A stretch of DNA of 64,000 bases, taken from positions 160,080 through 224,079 of the forward strand of contig JAUCBJ010007200.1 of assembly GCA_032718475.1 (NCBI GenBank), given 5' to 3'. Below, piece by piece: positions 52,846 through 62,684 of this stretch. Every line of letters begins with the position of its first letter. Within the stretch, counting starts at the first letter, position 1. Below the pieces are notes generated by a model that was not told the origin of the DNA, made no database searches, and saw only the letters and a list, made by a program, of their open reading frames with translations. The position numbers and the translations under genes are program-made. This stretch comes from Nemertoderma westbladi. Lineage: Eukaryota > Xenacoelomorpha > Nemertodermatida > Nemertodermatidae.

Positions 52846-53004
52846 CGGCTCGCAGGGTCCGCGGGTCGGAACCGATAAAATCGGTAATAAAACTATAACT
52901 CTAACCGATAACCCGATCTATAATACTGTAATAAACCCTATGCAGGCAGTACCGTCGTAACGCGTAGGCCTACTGCTGTACTTACGTCGACCAGCAGGTA
53001 AGCA

Positions 53005-54321
53005 ATGGCTAAACAACCGAGCATGGACGACACCTTCGAGTTAACGGAGGAGGATGTTGATACCATGGACAGAGTATCCCTCCTCCAGCATTGCAATAAT
53101 GCTGAACTGCCTACAAACCCTAAGGACTCTACGGCTTCCCTTCGGCGAAAACTCAATCGCTACATTGAGGGCGACAACATGCCAGCGGGCACTGCGACTG
53201 CCTCGCCAGCTACCGATATCGCCCAACTCCTCGCGCACTTCGAATTGCAACGCCGTAACGAGGCAGAGGAGCACCGCGACGAGGAAAGAAAACGCCAGGA
53301 ATACGAGGAAAACCGCCGCCGCGCAGAACGCGAGGAGTTCTTACAACTCATACAACATCGCGAACCAGTACCGGTAGGTCCAGAGAGGCGCCTAACACAG
53401 GATACGCCTATTGTTAAACTTACGGTGCGGACACCTGATAAACTCGAGCGTAATATGAAGTTGGCAACATTTCAACACTGGCGGGCGGCATGGAGCAACT
53501 ACTCCACGATTACGCGCCTTCCGGATAAACCACGAGAGGAGCAAGTAGCGACATTCTTCGCTTACTGCAGCACAGAGCTGCTAACCGATCTGCTCCATCT
53601 AATGGATATACCACCGGATACAGACCTCACAGTAGAGGATATACTGGACAAGATTACTGACCATATCCGCGCGCAAAACAACATACTGGTCGACCGGTAC
53701 CAGTTACTGAAAAACCGCCAGTCCGAACGCCAGACGTTCAACGACTACTGGGTGCGACTCCAGCAGGCGTTCGATGACGCACAGGTAAACTCTATGACCC
53801 TTGACGACTGGAAATTAACCCTCCTTGTCTGTGGACTCTCGGATGAGAAAACCAGGAAGGAGGTGTTCGCTAAGAAACCAAGACTAGACCTGGCCTCCAC
53901 AGTTGAATTCTGCCAGGCTAGGGAGGTCGCAGCGAAGGAGACGCAGCGATTACAACGTAGCGTGAATGCTGTCAGCGGGACAGATCACATGCCTCAACGC
54001 GGGCAACAACCAAATCGATGGAAATCCCGCTACCAACGAAGTAAATCGGGTGGCAAAGTGCGCACGAACTCTGTATCACGCGGCGCCTATCATCACGCAA
54101 AGGAGCAGGAATTCGAAACAGGACTTTGTATGAAATGCGGGGATAAACTGCCACATACTGGTGGGAAATGTAGATCGGCCGGGATAGACTGTAGTGCCTG
54201 TGGAAAAAAGGGCCATTACAGGCGTTTCTGCATCGCCACCCGGGCGGTAATATCGCCAAAGAACAGCGGCGCCATAAATATTGGTAAACCCAATAACAAT
54301 ATCGCCGATATTGAGCAGTAA
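53005..54321 (+). CDS. Gypsy 2 gag
   Basis: 438 codons. Residues about 18-50 resemble a small SAP-like helix pair (SLLQHCNNAELP, LRRKLNRYI). About 75-125 are a charged arginine/glutamate coiled coil. About 145-320 are the capsid-like retrotransposon gag domain (FQHWRAAWSNYS, FNDYWVRLQQAFDDA, VFAKKPRLDLAS). A basic linker and two zinc-knuckle-like motifs close it (CMKCGDKLPHTGGKC and CSACGKKGHYRRFC; the second is a canonical CCHC). Forms the particle and binds RNA. It ends in TAA and the same frame continues into the protease, so protease may depend on stop readthrough. The frame is intact. Confidence 0.92.
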   Translation: MAKQPSMDDTFELTEEDVDTMDRVSLLQHCNNAELPTNPKDSTASLRRKLNRYIEGDNMPAGTATASPATDIAQLLAHFELQRRNEAEEHRDEERKRQEYEENRRRAEREEFLQLIQHREPVPVGPERRLTQDTPIVKLTVRTPDKLERNMKLATFQHWRAAWSNYSTITRLPDKPREEQVATFFAYCSTELLTDLLHLMDIPPDTDLTVEDILDKITDHIRAQNNILVDRYQLLKNRQSERQTFNDYWVRLQQAFDDAQVNSMTLDDWKLTLLVCGLSDEKTRKEVFAKKPRLDLASTVEFCQAREVAAKETQRLQRSVNAVSGTDHMPQRGQQPNRWKSRYQRSKSGGKVRTNSVSRGAYHHAKEQEFETGLCMKCGDKLPHTGGKCRSAGIDCSACGKKGHYRRFCIATRAVISPKNSGAINIGKPNNNIADIEQ

Positions 54322-54840
54322 TGCGATGATCGGCGGCGCCCACTCGTACCTATAGACTTTTATTTACCGTTGACTAGGGACGACCCACCCGAATACCTCG
54401 CTAACCTAGTGTGTGTGGCAGACACTGGTGCGCAGGTAACACTAGTTAGTACCGCCATAAAGGAGGAATGGGATTTTCCCCCAGTCTACATTCCGCAACC
54501 CAGACTACCCCCTAACTGGTGCAAATGGGAACAAAATAAAATGTGATAGTTGTATAGACTTACATCTTGTCACAGGGGGGAGAACACATACAGAAACCGT
54601 GTACCTATGTCCCGATTTAAAATTCAATACAGTTTTCTTGTCATTAAATGCGTGTATAGGTTTGGGTATTGTTCACCCAGATTTCCCCCTACCATTCCAC
54701 CAGGTAGCGTACTTGGAACAAGTAGGTTCGGGTCAGAATAAAGGGAACACCCTGCAGTCCCAACCAGGTAACAACCCTGGGAATATCCAAAACCTGGACA
54801 GTGAGAGGGAAAAAAAATCCCTCCTAGTAGAGTATGGGGA
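54322..54840 (+). pseudogene. Gypsy 2 protease region (frameshifted)
   Basis: Directly after the gag stop, in the same frame: about 75 codons including VCVADTGAQVTLVS, the aspartic protease active site (DTGAQ at 54421-54435). At a run of five C (about 54507-54511) the frame is lost; the continuation (KIKCDSCIDLHLVTGG, VYLCPDLKFNTVF, LGIVHPDFP) is clear in the next frame. Protease would process gag-pol. Confidence 0.8.
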
Positions 54841-55397
54841 TGTTTTTAATTGTAAGGGGACACAAAAAAAATGGTGGGCCCCCCTATGAAAATAGAATTA
54901 AAAGATGGGGCTGCCCATTTTGTCTAAATGCGCCGCGAACTATCCCCATCCCATTCCGCGAAAAAGCGAAACTCGAGATTGAACAAATGCTTGAGAAGGG
55001 GGTAATAGAGGGCATAGGTGATCGACCTGTGGCATGGAGCCACCCAATTGTGGTCACCAATAAACCGGGAAGACCAGGGGAAATAAGGATGACGGTCGAT
55101 CTGACCAAACTTAACGGACAAGTAAAACGGACTATCCATACTGCACCACCTCCCCACAGCCTAGTATTTGACCGAACACCAGGGGCGAACGTGTTCAGCG
55201 TACTTGACGCCAAATCTGGGTACTGGCAAGTCGAGCTCGCAGAGGACTCTCGCGACCTAACGACTTTCATAACGCCATGGGGCCGATACAGATATTGTCG
55301 GGCGCCCATGGGCTTCATTAGTTCGGGTGACAGTTATAACTACCGGGGCGATATTGCGCTCAATGGACTGTCTCAGGTAAAAAAAAATTGTCGATGA
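54834..55397 (+). pseudogene. Gypsy 2 reverse transcriptase, first half
   Basis: 187 codons. PRTIPIPFREKAKLEIEQML, VIEGIGDRPVAWSHPIVV, MTVDLTKLNGQVKR, FSVLDAKSGYWQV (motif A Asp) and TTFITPWGRYRYCRAPMGF (motif B) are clear. Frame errors sit at A8 and C6 runs upstream (about 54863-54884) and at A9 (55379-55387), just before the VDD box; with A8 it would read into the next frame, where VDDIL follows. Confidence 0.88.
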
Positions 55398-57693
55398 CAT
55401 CCTAATAGAAGACACAAACATCGGGGAACACCGCGAGCGCGTAAAAGAAGTTCTAAACCGTTGCCGTGACAACGGTATTACGATGAACCCGGATAAGTTT
55501 CAATACATGCAGCCCAGCGTTCGTTTTGCCGGCTATATCTTAAACGGCGAGGGAGTGGCAGCAGACCCCAACAAAGTCCGAGCGATCAGCGAATACCCAA
55601 CACCACAAAATATAACTGATATGCGGAGTTTCATGGGGCTGGTCAACCAGCTTGGCCACTTTTCGAGCGATATTTCGACTGCGGCCTCACCCCTACGCGA
55701 TTTATTACGTTCACGTAATGCCTTTACTTGGACTGCCAACCACGAGGCAGCCTTTAAGGCGACTAAGGCGGCACTGGTGAGCCCGCCTGTGCTGGCACCC
55801 TTCGACGCCAGCCTACCAACGAAACTCGAGACGGATGCGAGTCGACTTCACGGCTTAGGGTACGATCTCCTTCAACAACATGGTAGCGAATGGAAACTGG
55901 TTGCATGCGGGAGCCGCTTCCTCTCGGATCCCGAGATGCGTTATGCTACCATTGAGCTGGAATGTATAGCTATTAGCTATGCCATAAATAAATGCCGCAT
56001 ATACCTCGGGGGTCTACCAACATTTACGGTGGTGACAGACCACCGACCACTCCTGGCAATGTTTAATCAATACAACCTGGACCAAGTGGATAATAGAAAA
56101 ATTCAAAAAATCAAAGCGGATCTGCAGTCGGCCTATCAGTTCGCCGTTGAATGGCGGAAGGGGTGCAAAAACCGAATCGCAGACGCACTGAGCCGCGCTC
56201 CCGTCGATCCCGCCCCCGACGATACCCAGGATGAGACGCCATTCACCGTTGCCTCCATAATGGTTAAACTCACCCAAGAGCGCTATGCAGCAGCAGTAAA
56301 CGCTACTGCAACCCCACCCGCACAGGAACCACCCGATGAACTCGTGGAGGAACTGCGAGCAGCGGCGCAGCAGGACTCAGACTATGTTGAACTCGCAGAC
56401 TGCGTGAGGCGCGGCACGATAAACTTACACAAGGCATCGCCAGCGAATAAAGCGTACCGCTCCATTATAGACAGTCTGAGCCTGTACGATGGACTCGTTC
56501 TCTATGGTGATCGATTAGTGATTCCCAATGCCCGCCGGGATGACATCCTTCAACGTTTACATGCACCCCACCTGGGAATCACCCGTACGAAACAGCGGGC
56601 GGGAACCGCTGTCTACTGGCCCGGCATTAATGCCGACATCGAGCACCTCATAGGCCAGTGTGACGCATGCCAGGGTCTACTCCCCAGCCTCCCCAAGGAA
56701 ACCTTAATGGCTGACCCTATCCCCACGCGCCCATTCCAATCCGCTTCCTCGGATTTATTCCAACTCGCAGGTCGCCACTTTCTCGTATACTCGGACCGGC
56801 TATCGGGTTACCCCGTGGTAGTGGAGTGGCAGAATGACCCAACCGCTCAACAATGCGTGAACGTAATCCGCCCATTCTTTGTTGACCTCGGAGTACCTAA
56901 TATTCTCCGAACCGACGGCGGCCCACAATATGCTGCCGAAACATTCCAGAACTTCCTGAAGGACTGGGGTGTACGCTGGGAAGCTAGCACACCACACTTC
57001 CCCAGCAGTAATGGACACGCCGAAGCCAGTGTCAAACAGGTGAAGACACTACTCCGGAAAATACGTCACCCCAGTGTCCGATCTGAGGAGTTCCAGCGGG
57101 GGCTATTAGAGCTCCGCAATACACCGCGCGCCAATGGGCGGTCGCCCAACGAAATCGTATTTGGACGACGGCTGAGGACATCCCTCCCTGCACATCATAG
57201 CCACTATAAGCAGCAGTGGCAGACGAACGCCGATGAGGCGGACGCACGCGTGGCGACGCAACGAGACCAAGCTGTCCGAAACTATAACCAGACAGCCCGG
57301 AATCTACCGCCAATCCCAGTGGGAATCCGTGTCCGGGTCCAGGATCCAGTTACCAAACATTGGACCCACACCGGAACTACAGTGGAGGCAGGCTCGCGGC
57401 GAGACTACAGAGTAAAGTTGGAGTCGGGCCGCACTTGGTGGAGAAACCGCCGTTTCCTCCGCCCATACCCCTCCATACCACCAGGTGGCGATAGCGAACC
57501 TCTATGTCAGGACCAGGACAAACCGCTTATTTCTTGTACGGCTCCGGGTTCATTGACCCCAAAACCGAAACAACCCGACCACCCTACGATATCTGAAACT
57601 GAAAGTGAATTGAAAGTATACCACACACGTCCCAGCACCCTAGCTCAACGCAAGACGGTTACTTGGGAACTCGATCGCAAGCACATGGCTTGA
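55388..57693 (+). CDS. Gypsy 2 pol: RT end, RNase H and integrase
   Basis: The open frame with a formal start at 55483 extends upstream to the VDD box near 55390. RT thumb (NPDKFQYMQPSVRFAGYIL), RNase H (KLETDASRLHGLGY, TIELECIAISYAINK, VVTDHRPLLAMF, IADALSRAPV). Integrase: HHCC (LHAPHLGITRT...CDACQ), D,D,E in ASSDLFQLAG, RTDGGPQYAAE and SNGHAEASVKQ, and a GPY/F-like C-terminal module (RVRVQDPVTKHWTHTG...TWWRNRRFLRPY). A proline-rich end follows. 736 codons intact from 55483, about the expected length. It inserts cDNA. Confidence 0.93.
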
Positions 57694-57713
57694 GATCGCA
57701 GAGGAAAAGGGGG

Positions 57714-57984
57714 TGTGGTGAATTAATTATACTGTATAAATATATCAATATTACTATTGCATGCTTATATGGTGATGGCACTTGGGAATATATTCGGTGT
57801 ACTGATTACTCTATATTGTACCAATATATTATGTAACATTACTGCTGTACTGCCTATGCAGGTACTGAGGTAGCATGACAGCAGGACAGTGTATTGCTGT
57901 ACTTCAGTTGTACTCTTGAGAGACATTATACATATATTCTATTATTATAAAACTCTTGTTTAATGGGCTCATTAGCTCACAACA
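57714..57984 (+). repeat. Gypsy 2 3' LTR
   Basis: 271 bases, preceded by the purine tract GAGGAAAAGGGGG (57701-57713). Confidence 0.95.
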
Positions 57985-57989
57985 GGGTG

Positions 57990-58500
57990 GCGGTCAATAA
58001 CTATGACCGGTCTGCCCTATCTAAACTGAATAACACAACTGATACACCAATCCAACAATCTGAGATAATATATGATTAATACATTGAATATTGGTTCACC
58101 TTCTTACTCTACTTTGGCCCTCTACCCAATGGATGCTTTCCTGTTCCCTAGCATGTGCTTCCCTCCCCTCTATTGGCTAATATACTACTTGTCACCTTGG
58201 CACTCTCTGGGAGTGTTTCCCCTCCGTTGCTAGCCTCTACTAGCTGTTGTGTTATCCCCCGAGCATGGGAAATACATCAGGTTAGTTACATCAGATATAT
58301 TCATTAGTCTATTGTCACAATACACAATAATCTATAATATACCTGTATACCGACACCATGCACGATACTACTGCAGTACCTGCATACCAACAATAGGTTC
58401 ACTGCCTGACTCATATATATATAGCACCACCGGTATCCTACCTACAGTAGAATATCCAAGAGCACTCTTCATTGTTACAGTATAATTTTATATTCCACCA
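57990..58500 (-). repeat. Probable 3' LTR of Gypsy 3 (left part uncertain)
   Basis: On the minus strand a purine tract AAAAAAAGGGAGA (58501-58513) precedes TGGTGGAATATAAA, a plausible LTR start. The other end is not found: Gypsy 2 was inserted close to or inside it, and I see no 5' LTR to compare. No gene in it. Confidence 0.35.
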
Positions 58501-58678
58501 TCTCCCTTTTTTTGAGTTTGAATTTTCCTAAAAATTCAAACTTATTCATTTGAACTTATTTTTAACATTTTTTAAGTCCCAATATTAAATTGTACGACTT
58601 TATTTTCAATTTCATTACAACCTCTCTTAGGACGAAGAAATCTTCGATTTCTCTTCAAAATACGATTTGAAGACAACT

Positions 58679-60004
58679 TTATATAATAATCGCGTCCTTT
58701 CCTGTCATGTCAGTTATTACACCGGTGCGTGACCACCGTTTGGTTGTGGGGTTCTGAAGCAGAACGTCTGTTCCAGGTAACAATGTCGCAAGGTTGCGGG
58801 CAGTTCGGTCATAATGCAGTTTTGCGGCCCTTGATAACCGCCAGGCAGACTCCTCTGCCTCTGCAGCTTGTTTTTGCCATGACGGATCAAAGGCTTTATA
58901 ATGCTGTGGGACATTGGACCGTAAAGGATGCCCATATACTATCTGGGCTGGGGAGCGACCATCTCCCCTCGGTGTGTTTCGTAATTCAAGCATCCCCCTC
59001 AGAAATGGTTCTGTATTAATTCGACCGTCGTCTGCCTTTGCAACGAGATTTTTTACTATTTTTACCGAAACCTCCGCATGCCCGTTGGATTGTGGATAAC
59101 ATGGTGATGACAGTTTCCAGTCAACACCCCAGCGAACCAAAAAGTCTTTAAATATTTTGGAGTCATATTGTGGTCCTCCATCAGTGCGCATTCGTACCGG
59201 GACCCCGGTCTGTACGAAATATTGCCGAATTACATCGTCAACCTGGGTTGCTGATGGGTCTCTATCCCATCTTGTAACAAATGGGAACCCAGACAAGCGG
59301 TCTACATATACCATGTAGGCATGACCAGCAAACTTAAATAAGTCAGACGAGACAGACTCAAAAATCCGGGATGGTAGGGGGTCCGATATGCATGGTTCCT
59401 TTACATTGCTTGGGAGGCGGTACTGGCATTTCTCACAGGATCGTATAATGTCCTCTATTTGGGCATTTATTCCAGGCCAGTATACCGATTCCCTACTGCG
59501 CCGCTTGGTTCGCTCTAAACCTTGATGCGACTCGTGGAGACATTTTAAAATATCGCCACGGGCCCCTTTGGGTATAACTAATCGTTTACCAAACAAGGCT
59601 AATCCATTTTCTATAGACAGTTCATTCCAGATTTTCCGTAGCTGCTGTACAAATGGATTATTAACAGCTGGTGATTGAAAATTATTCTCTAGTGCTTCTA
59701 TGAGCATTTTGTATTCGAGATCACCCTGAGCTATCTGCTGCAAATTTACAATCATTGGATCTTCATAAGGAGAGTATTTGCCAAAGTTATTATCATTTTT
59801 AATTGAGTTAGTTGCGGCCTCAAACACAGTAGATGCTACAGTATTTGAGGAACGACCTTCAACCTCATTAGAATCTGGATCACATACTGGTGCCCTGGAC
59901 AAAGCATCAGGCACAACGTGAGACTTTCCTTTCTGCCAAGTGAGTGTGAAATTATAACAACTAAGTTTCATTTTCAAGTTTTGCAATCTCACATTGTCCA
60001 CCAT
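58679..60004 (-). pseudogene. Gypsy 3 pol: RNase H end and integrase
   Basis: 441 codons, minus strand. VPDALSRAPV, then integrase HHCC (LHESHQGLERT...CEKCQ) and D,D,E in SSDLFKFAG, RTDGGPQYDS and SNGHAEVSVKI, with a GPY/F-like end (LLQNPTTKRWSRTG). Integrase looks complete. Separated from RNase H by a stop/frameshift near 60005-60015. A different family from Gypsy 1 and 2, though related to Gypsy 2. Confidence 0.9.
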
Positions 60005-60014
60005 ATCAAGCGTA

Positions 60015-60332
60015 TTAAGAGTTCATTATAGGTAGTAAAGGCCTGTGGTCTGTGACCACCGTAAAATGTGGCTGTCCATACAAATACATACGACACTTAT
60101 TAATTGACCAGTATATAGCTAGGGCTTCTAACTCTATTGTGGCGTATCGAGTCTCGCATTCCTTCAGAAATCGAGAACCGCATTGCACCAGTTGCCACCT
60201 AGTGTCATTTTGACGTTTCTGGAACAGGGCAAAACCGAGACCTTTTGTCTGGGAAGCATCGGTTTCTATTCTAATTTCAGCGTTTTTATCGTAAGGTACA
60301 AGAATTGGCGGGGTGGCCAACGCTTTTTTCAC
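60015..60332 (-). pseudogene. Gypsy 3 RNase H
   Basis: RIETDASQTKGLGFALF, ATIELEALAIYWSINK and VVTDHRPLLP. Same frame order as in pol but a break separates it from reverse transcriptase near 60333. Confidence 0.85.
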
Positions 60333-60335
60333 GCT

Positions 60336-61043
60336 TTAAAACGCAGAATCATGGTTATTTGTCCACAGAAATTCGTTTTTTATTTTTAAAATATCCCGTA
60401 ATGGGGCCGCCATTTCGCTTATTTCTGCGGAAAACTGAGCCAGCTGCTGAACAAGACCCATAAACGACCTGAGTTCGGTGCGGTTTGTGGGTGCCGGGAA
60501 ATTTTCTATTACACTAATTTTTGCTGGATCAGCTTTAGTTCCTTCTTTTGAAATAATAAATCCGCCGAATTTGACTTCATCTTTTGCAAAATCAAATTTA
60601 TTTGGGTTCACCGTTATTTTATGTTTATGACACTGTTCTAGAATATCACATATTCTAGAAATATGATCTTTTAAACCCAAATCGGCTATTACCATCCCGT
60701 CCACCAATCTATGAACATTATCTATACCTGATAATGCTATATCGACCCGTAGGTTATACGAATCGCCCGTGCTAATATAGCCCATGGGCGCTCGATTAAA
60801 AACGAATCGTTCCCAAGGAGTAATAAAGCACGTTAGGTCCTTCGACTCAGGATGCATTGGCACCTGCCAATAAGCAGTTTTGGCGTCCAATGTTGAAAAA
60901 TATCTAGAGTCCGGTGCGATTTCTGAAATAACGTCAATTGGTGAACTACTAGGGTGTACAATACGCTTAACCTGACGATTCAAATTCGTCAGACCCTGAT
61001 GCCTCCGTCTGGTTTTGGTACCACCACTAGAGGGTGGCACCAC
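60336..61043 (-). pseudogene. Gypsy 3 reverse transcriptase
   Basis: LTNLNRQVKR, FSTLDAKTAYWQV (motif A), TCFITPWERFVFNRAPMGY and, at motif C, LVDGMVIAD where VDD is expected; the second Asp is Gly. Thumb: NPNKFDFAKDEVKFGGFI. Frameshift at the 5' side (about 60995-61015). Inactive. Confidence 0.88.
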
Positions 61044-62059
61044 GCTGTGGGTCTGTCACCCACTGGTTCTATGATTCCCTTGGCTGAAAGTGAGTCTAAT
61101 TCTTTTTTAACTTCATCACGTTTTGCATACGCAATTTTTCTCGCTGAGTGTACGGCAAAAGGTTTACAGTTGTCTTTCAGCTCAATTCGCAAAGGATCAC
61201 CAATAATTTCGCCTGTCATTGTTTTCAAAACAGAATTAACATTGAACACTGAGGAATAAATATTAAACAGTTTTTTACGGATAGAATTCATCTGGAAATT
61301 CGATGGATTTTCAGGGATGTTGTCTATCCAAGTTTTTCGAGCTGATTTTTCAAATAATGCGAGCTCGTCACAAACATTAGCACTATTTCTTGCAGTGGAA
61401 CAACATTTTATTTCTTTCTCAGTTTCACTGGTATATATGTAAGGCAAAGGGTTTGGCCAGTCACGGTGAATAAGCCATAGTGCTTTACAGGTTTCACGTG
61501 ACAAATACAGAAAGGGTATATTATCACAAATATTAATTTCGTCCAGTTTCTGTACCCCTTCCAAAGTTATATAGAGAAAAATACGGCCAATTTGTTTAAT
61601 TGGATGGCCGTTGATATTTAGTAAACGGTCATTGCTGGGTTCGAGCAAGTTGGCCTGATCGATACCCAACTTATTTAAAAATTGTTTCCCTGCTACTGTA
61701 CGATCGGATCTGGTGTCCGGAATTGCACTACATTCAAAAATTGGTTTATTTTTATCTGAATTGAGAGTCAAAAATACAGTAATGACAGATTGTTTATCTT
61801 GAACACAAGATCCAACATGAACAGACACCTGGGTAAAACTTTCATCGCTAACCAATGCTGCCGATTTATCGGCCACTTTACTTTTACAAACACTAGCAAA
61901 GTGGTTTCTCTTTTTACAACGGTTGCAAGTTTTACCTTGGGCAGGGCAGGTTTGAGCCGGCCCGTGGCTTTCGTAGCCGCATTTGGTACATTTGTGAATG
62001 ATAAACAATATGGTACAACAGGCACGGACAAAAGTCATATATGCAAGACTCTCAACCAC
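60989..62059 (-). pseudogene. Gypsy 3 zinc knuckles, protease and RT start (5'-truncated)
   Basis: After about 22 codons of unrelated sequence come KCTKCGYESHGPAQTC and TCNRCKKRNHFASVC (CCHC type), then a protease whose active site reads DTRSD instead of DTGSD, and the RT start (PVGDRPTAWCHPLVVVPKPDGG). The gag capsid part and 5' LTR are missing; the truncation joins the Copia element at about 62060-62085. Confidence 0.85.
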
Positions 62060-62084
62060 CAGACAACCGGTACCGGTACGGCCA

Positions 62085-62684
62085 TCACCATATCCTTATA
62101 GTGGAAGCCCAGGCTATCAACATACAGTAAATCATACAGTTTTTGGCGAATTGCCATTTAAGTTTGTTCAAATAAGCGTTTTCACTTACTGCTAACTTCA
62201 GTGGGGATGAGTTTACTCCTTGCTTTGTGAGAGTATTAGCTAGTTGATCGCGAGTTGGTATCCAATGGACGGCTGTAAGTTCGTTTTTATGCAGCATCTC
62301 TCGTAGAATAGCGATATCTATGTGAAGACGTTTATCTTCAATGGATGTAGTTGAGTGTACCGCATTGAACATTGAGTTATTGTCAGTTAGGAGAGTTATG
62401 GGTGGTGATCTCCCAAGTAGTTCTGATATTAAATAAGCTAAGAGGAAAGCGCATTCAACAGCTTCTGTTGCCACGACAGTCTCAGCAGCGAAGGTACTTT
62501 TCACTACACGACGAAGACGTTTACTTTGCCACGATACCAATGATGTTCTCCCATTAGATCCTAATAGAAATACTAAATATCCTCCTTGAGTCCCTCCATC
62601 AGGCAAGTTTCCTAAGCTAGCATCACTATAACAAAGCAATTCGATATTATTAACATCTCCCAAGTTCGATAGGTTAAATGTCAA
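62085..62684 (-). pseudogene. Copia RNase H
   Basis: Copia-type RNase H: LLCYSDASLGN, GGYLVFLLG, KRLRRVVKSTFAAETVVATEAVE and LLTDNNSMFNAV, then DQLANTLTKQG. A frameshift at about 62674-62684 separates it from the RT frame, with direct continuity of the protein order. It ends in about 20 codons of doubtful sequence next to the Gypsy 3 junction. Confidence 0.88.

Larger units (their letters stand above)
52561..57984 (+). mobile_element. Ty3/Gypsy retrotransposon 2, near-complete, recent
   Basis: 5424 bp with 271-bp LTRs that look identical and a 5-bp target duplication. Gag is complete and the second half of pol is open; the protease-RT interval has several homopolymer-associated frameshifts. 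Confidence 0.95.

Noticed and set aside
58249-58485. 78-codon plus-strand frame in the probable Gypsy 3 LTR
   Set aside because: Low-complexity short frame with no domain, lying in a likely LTR.
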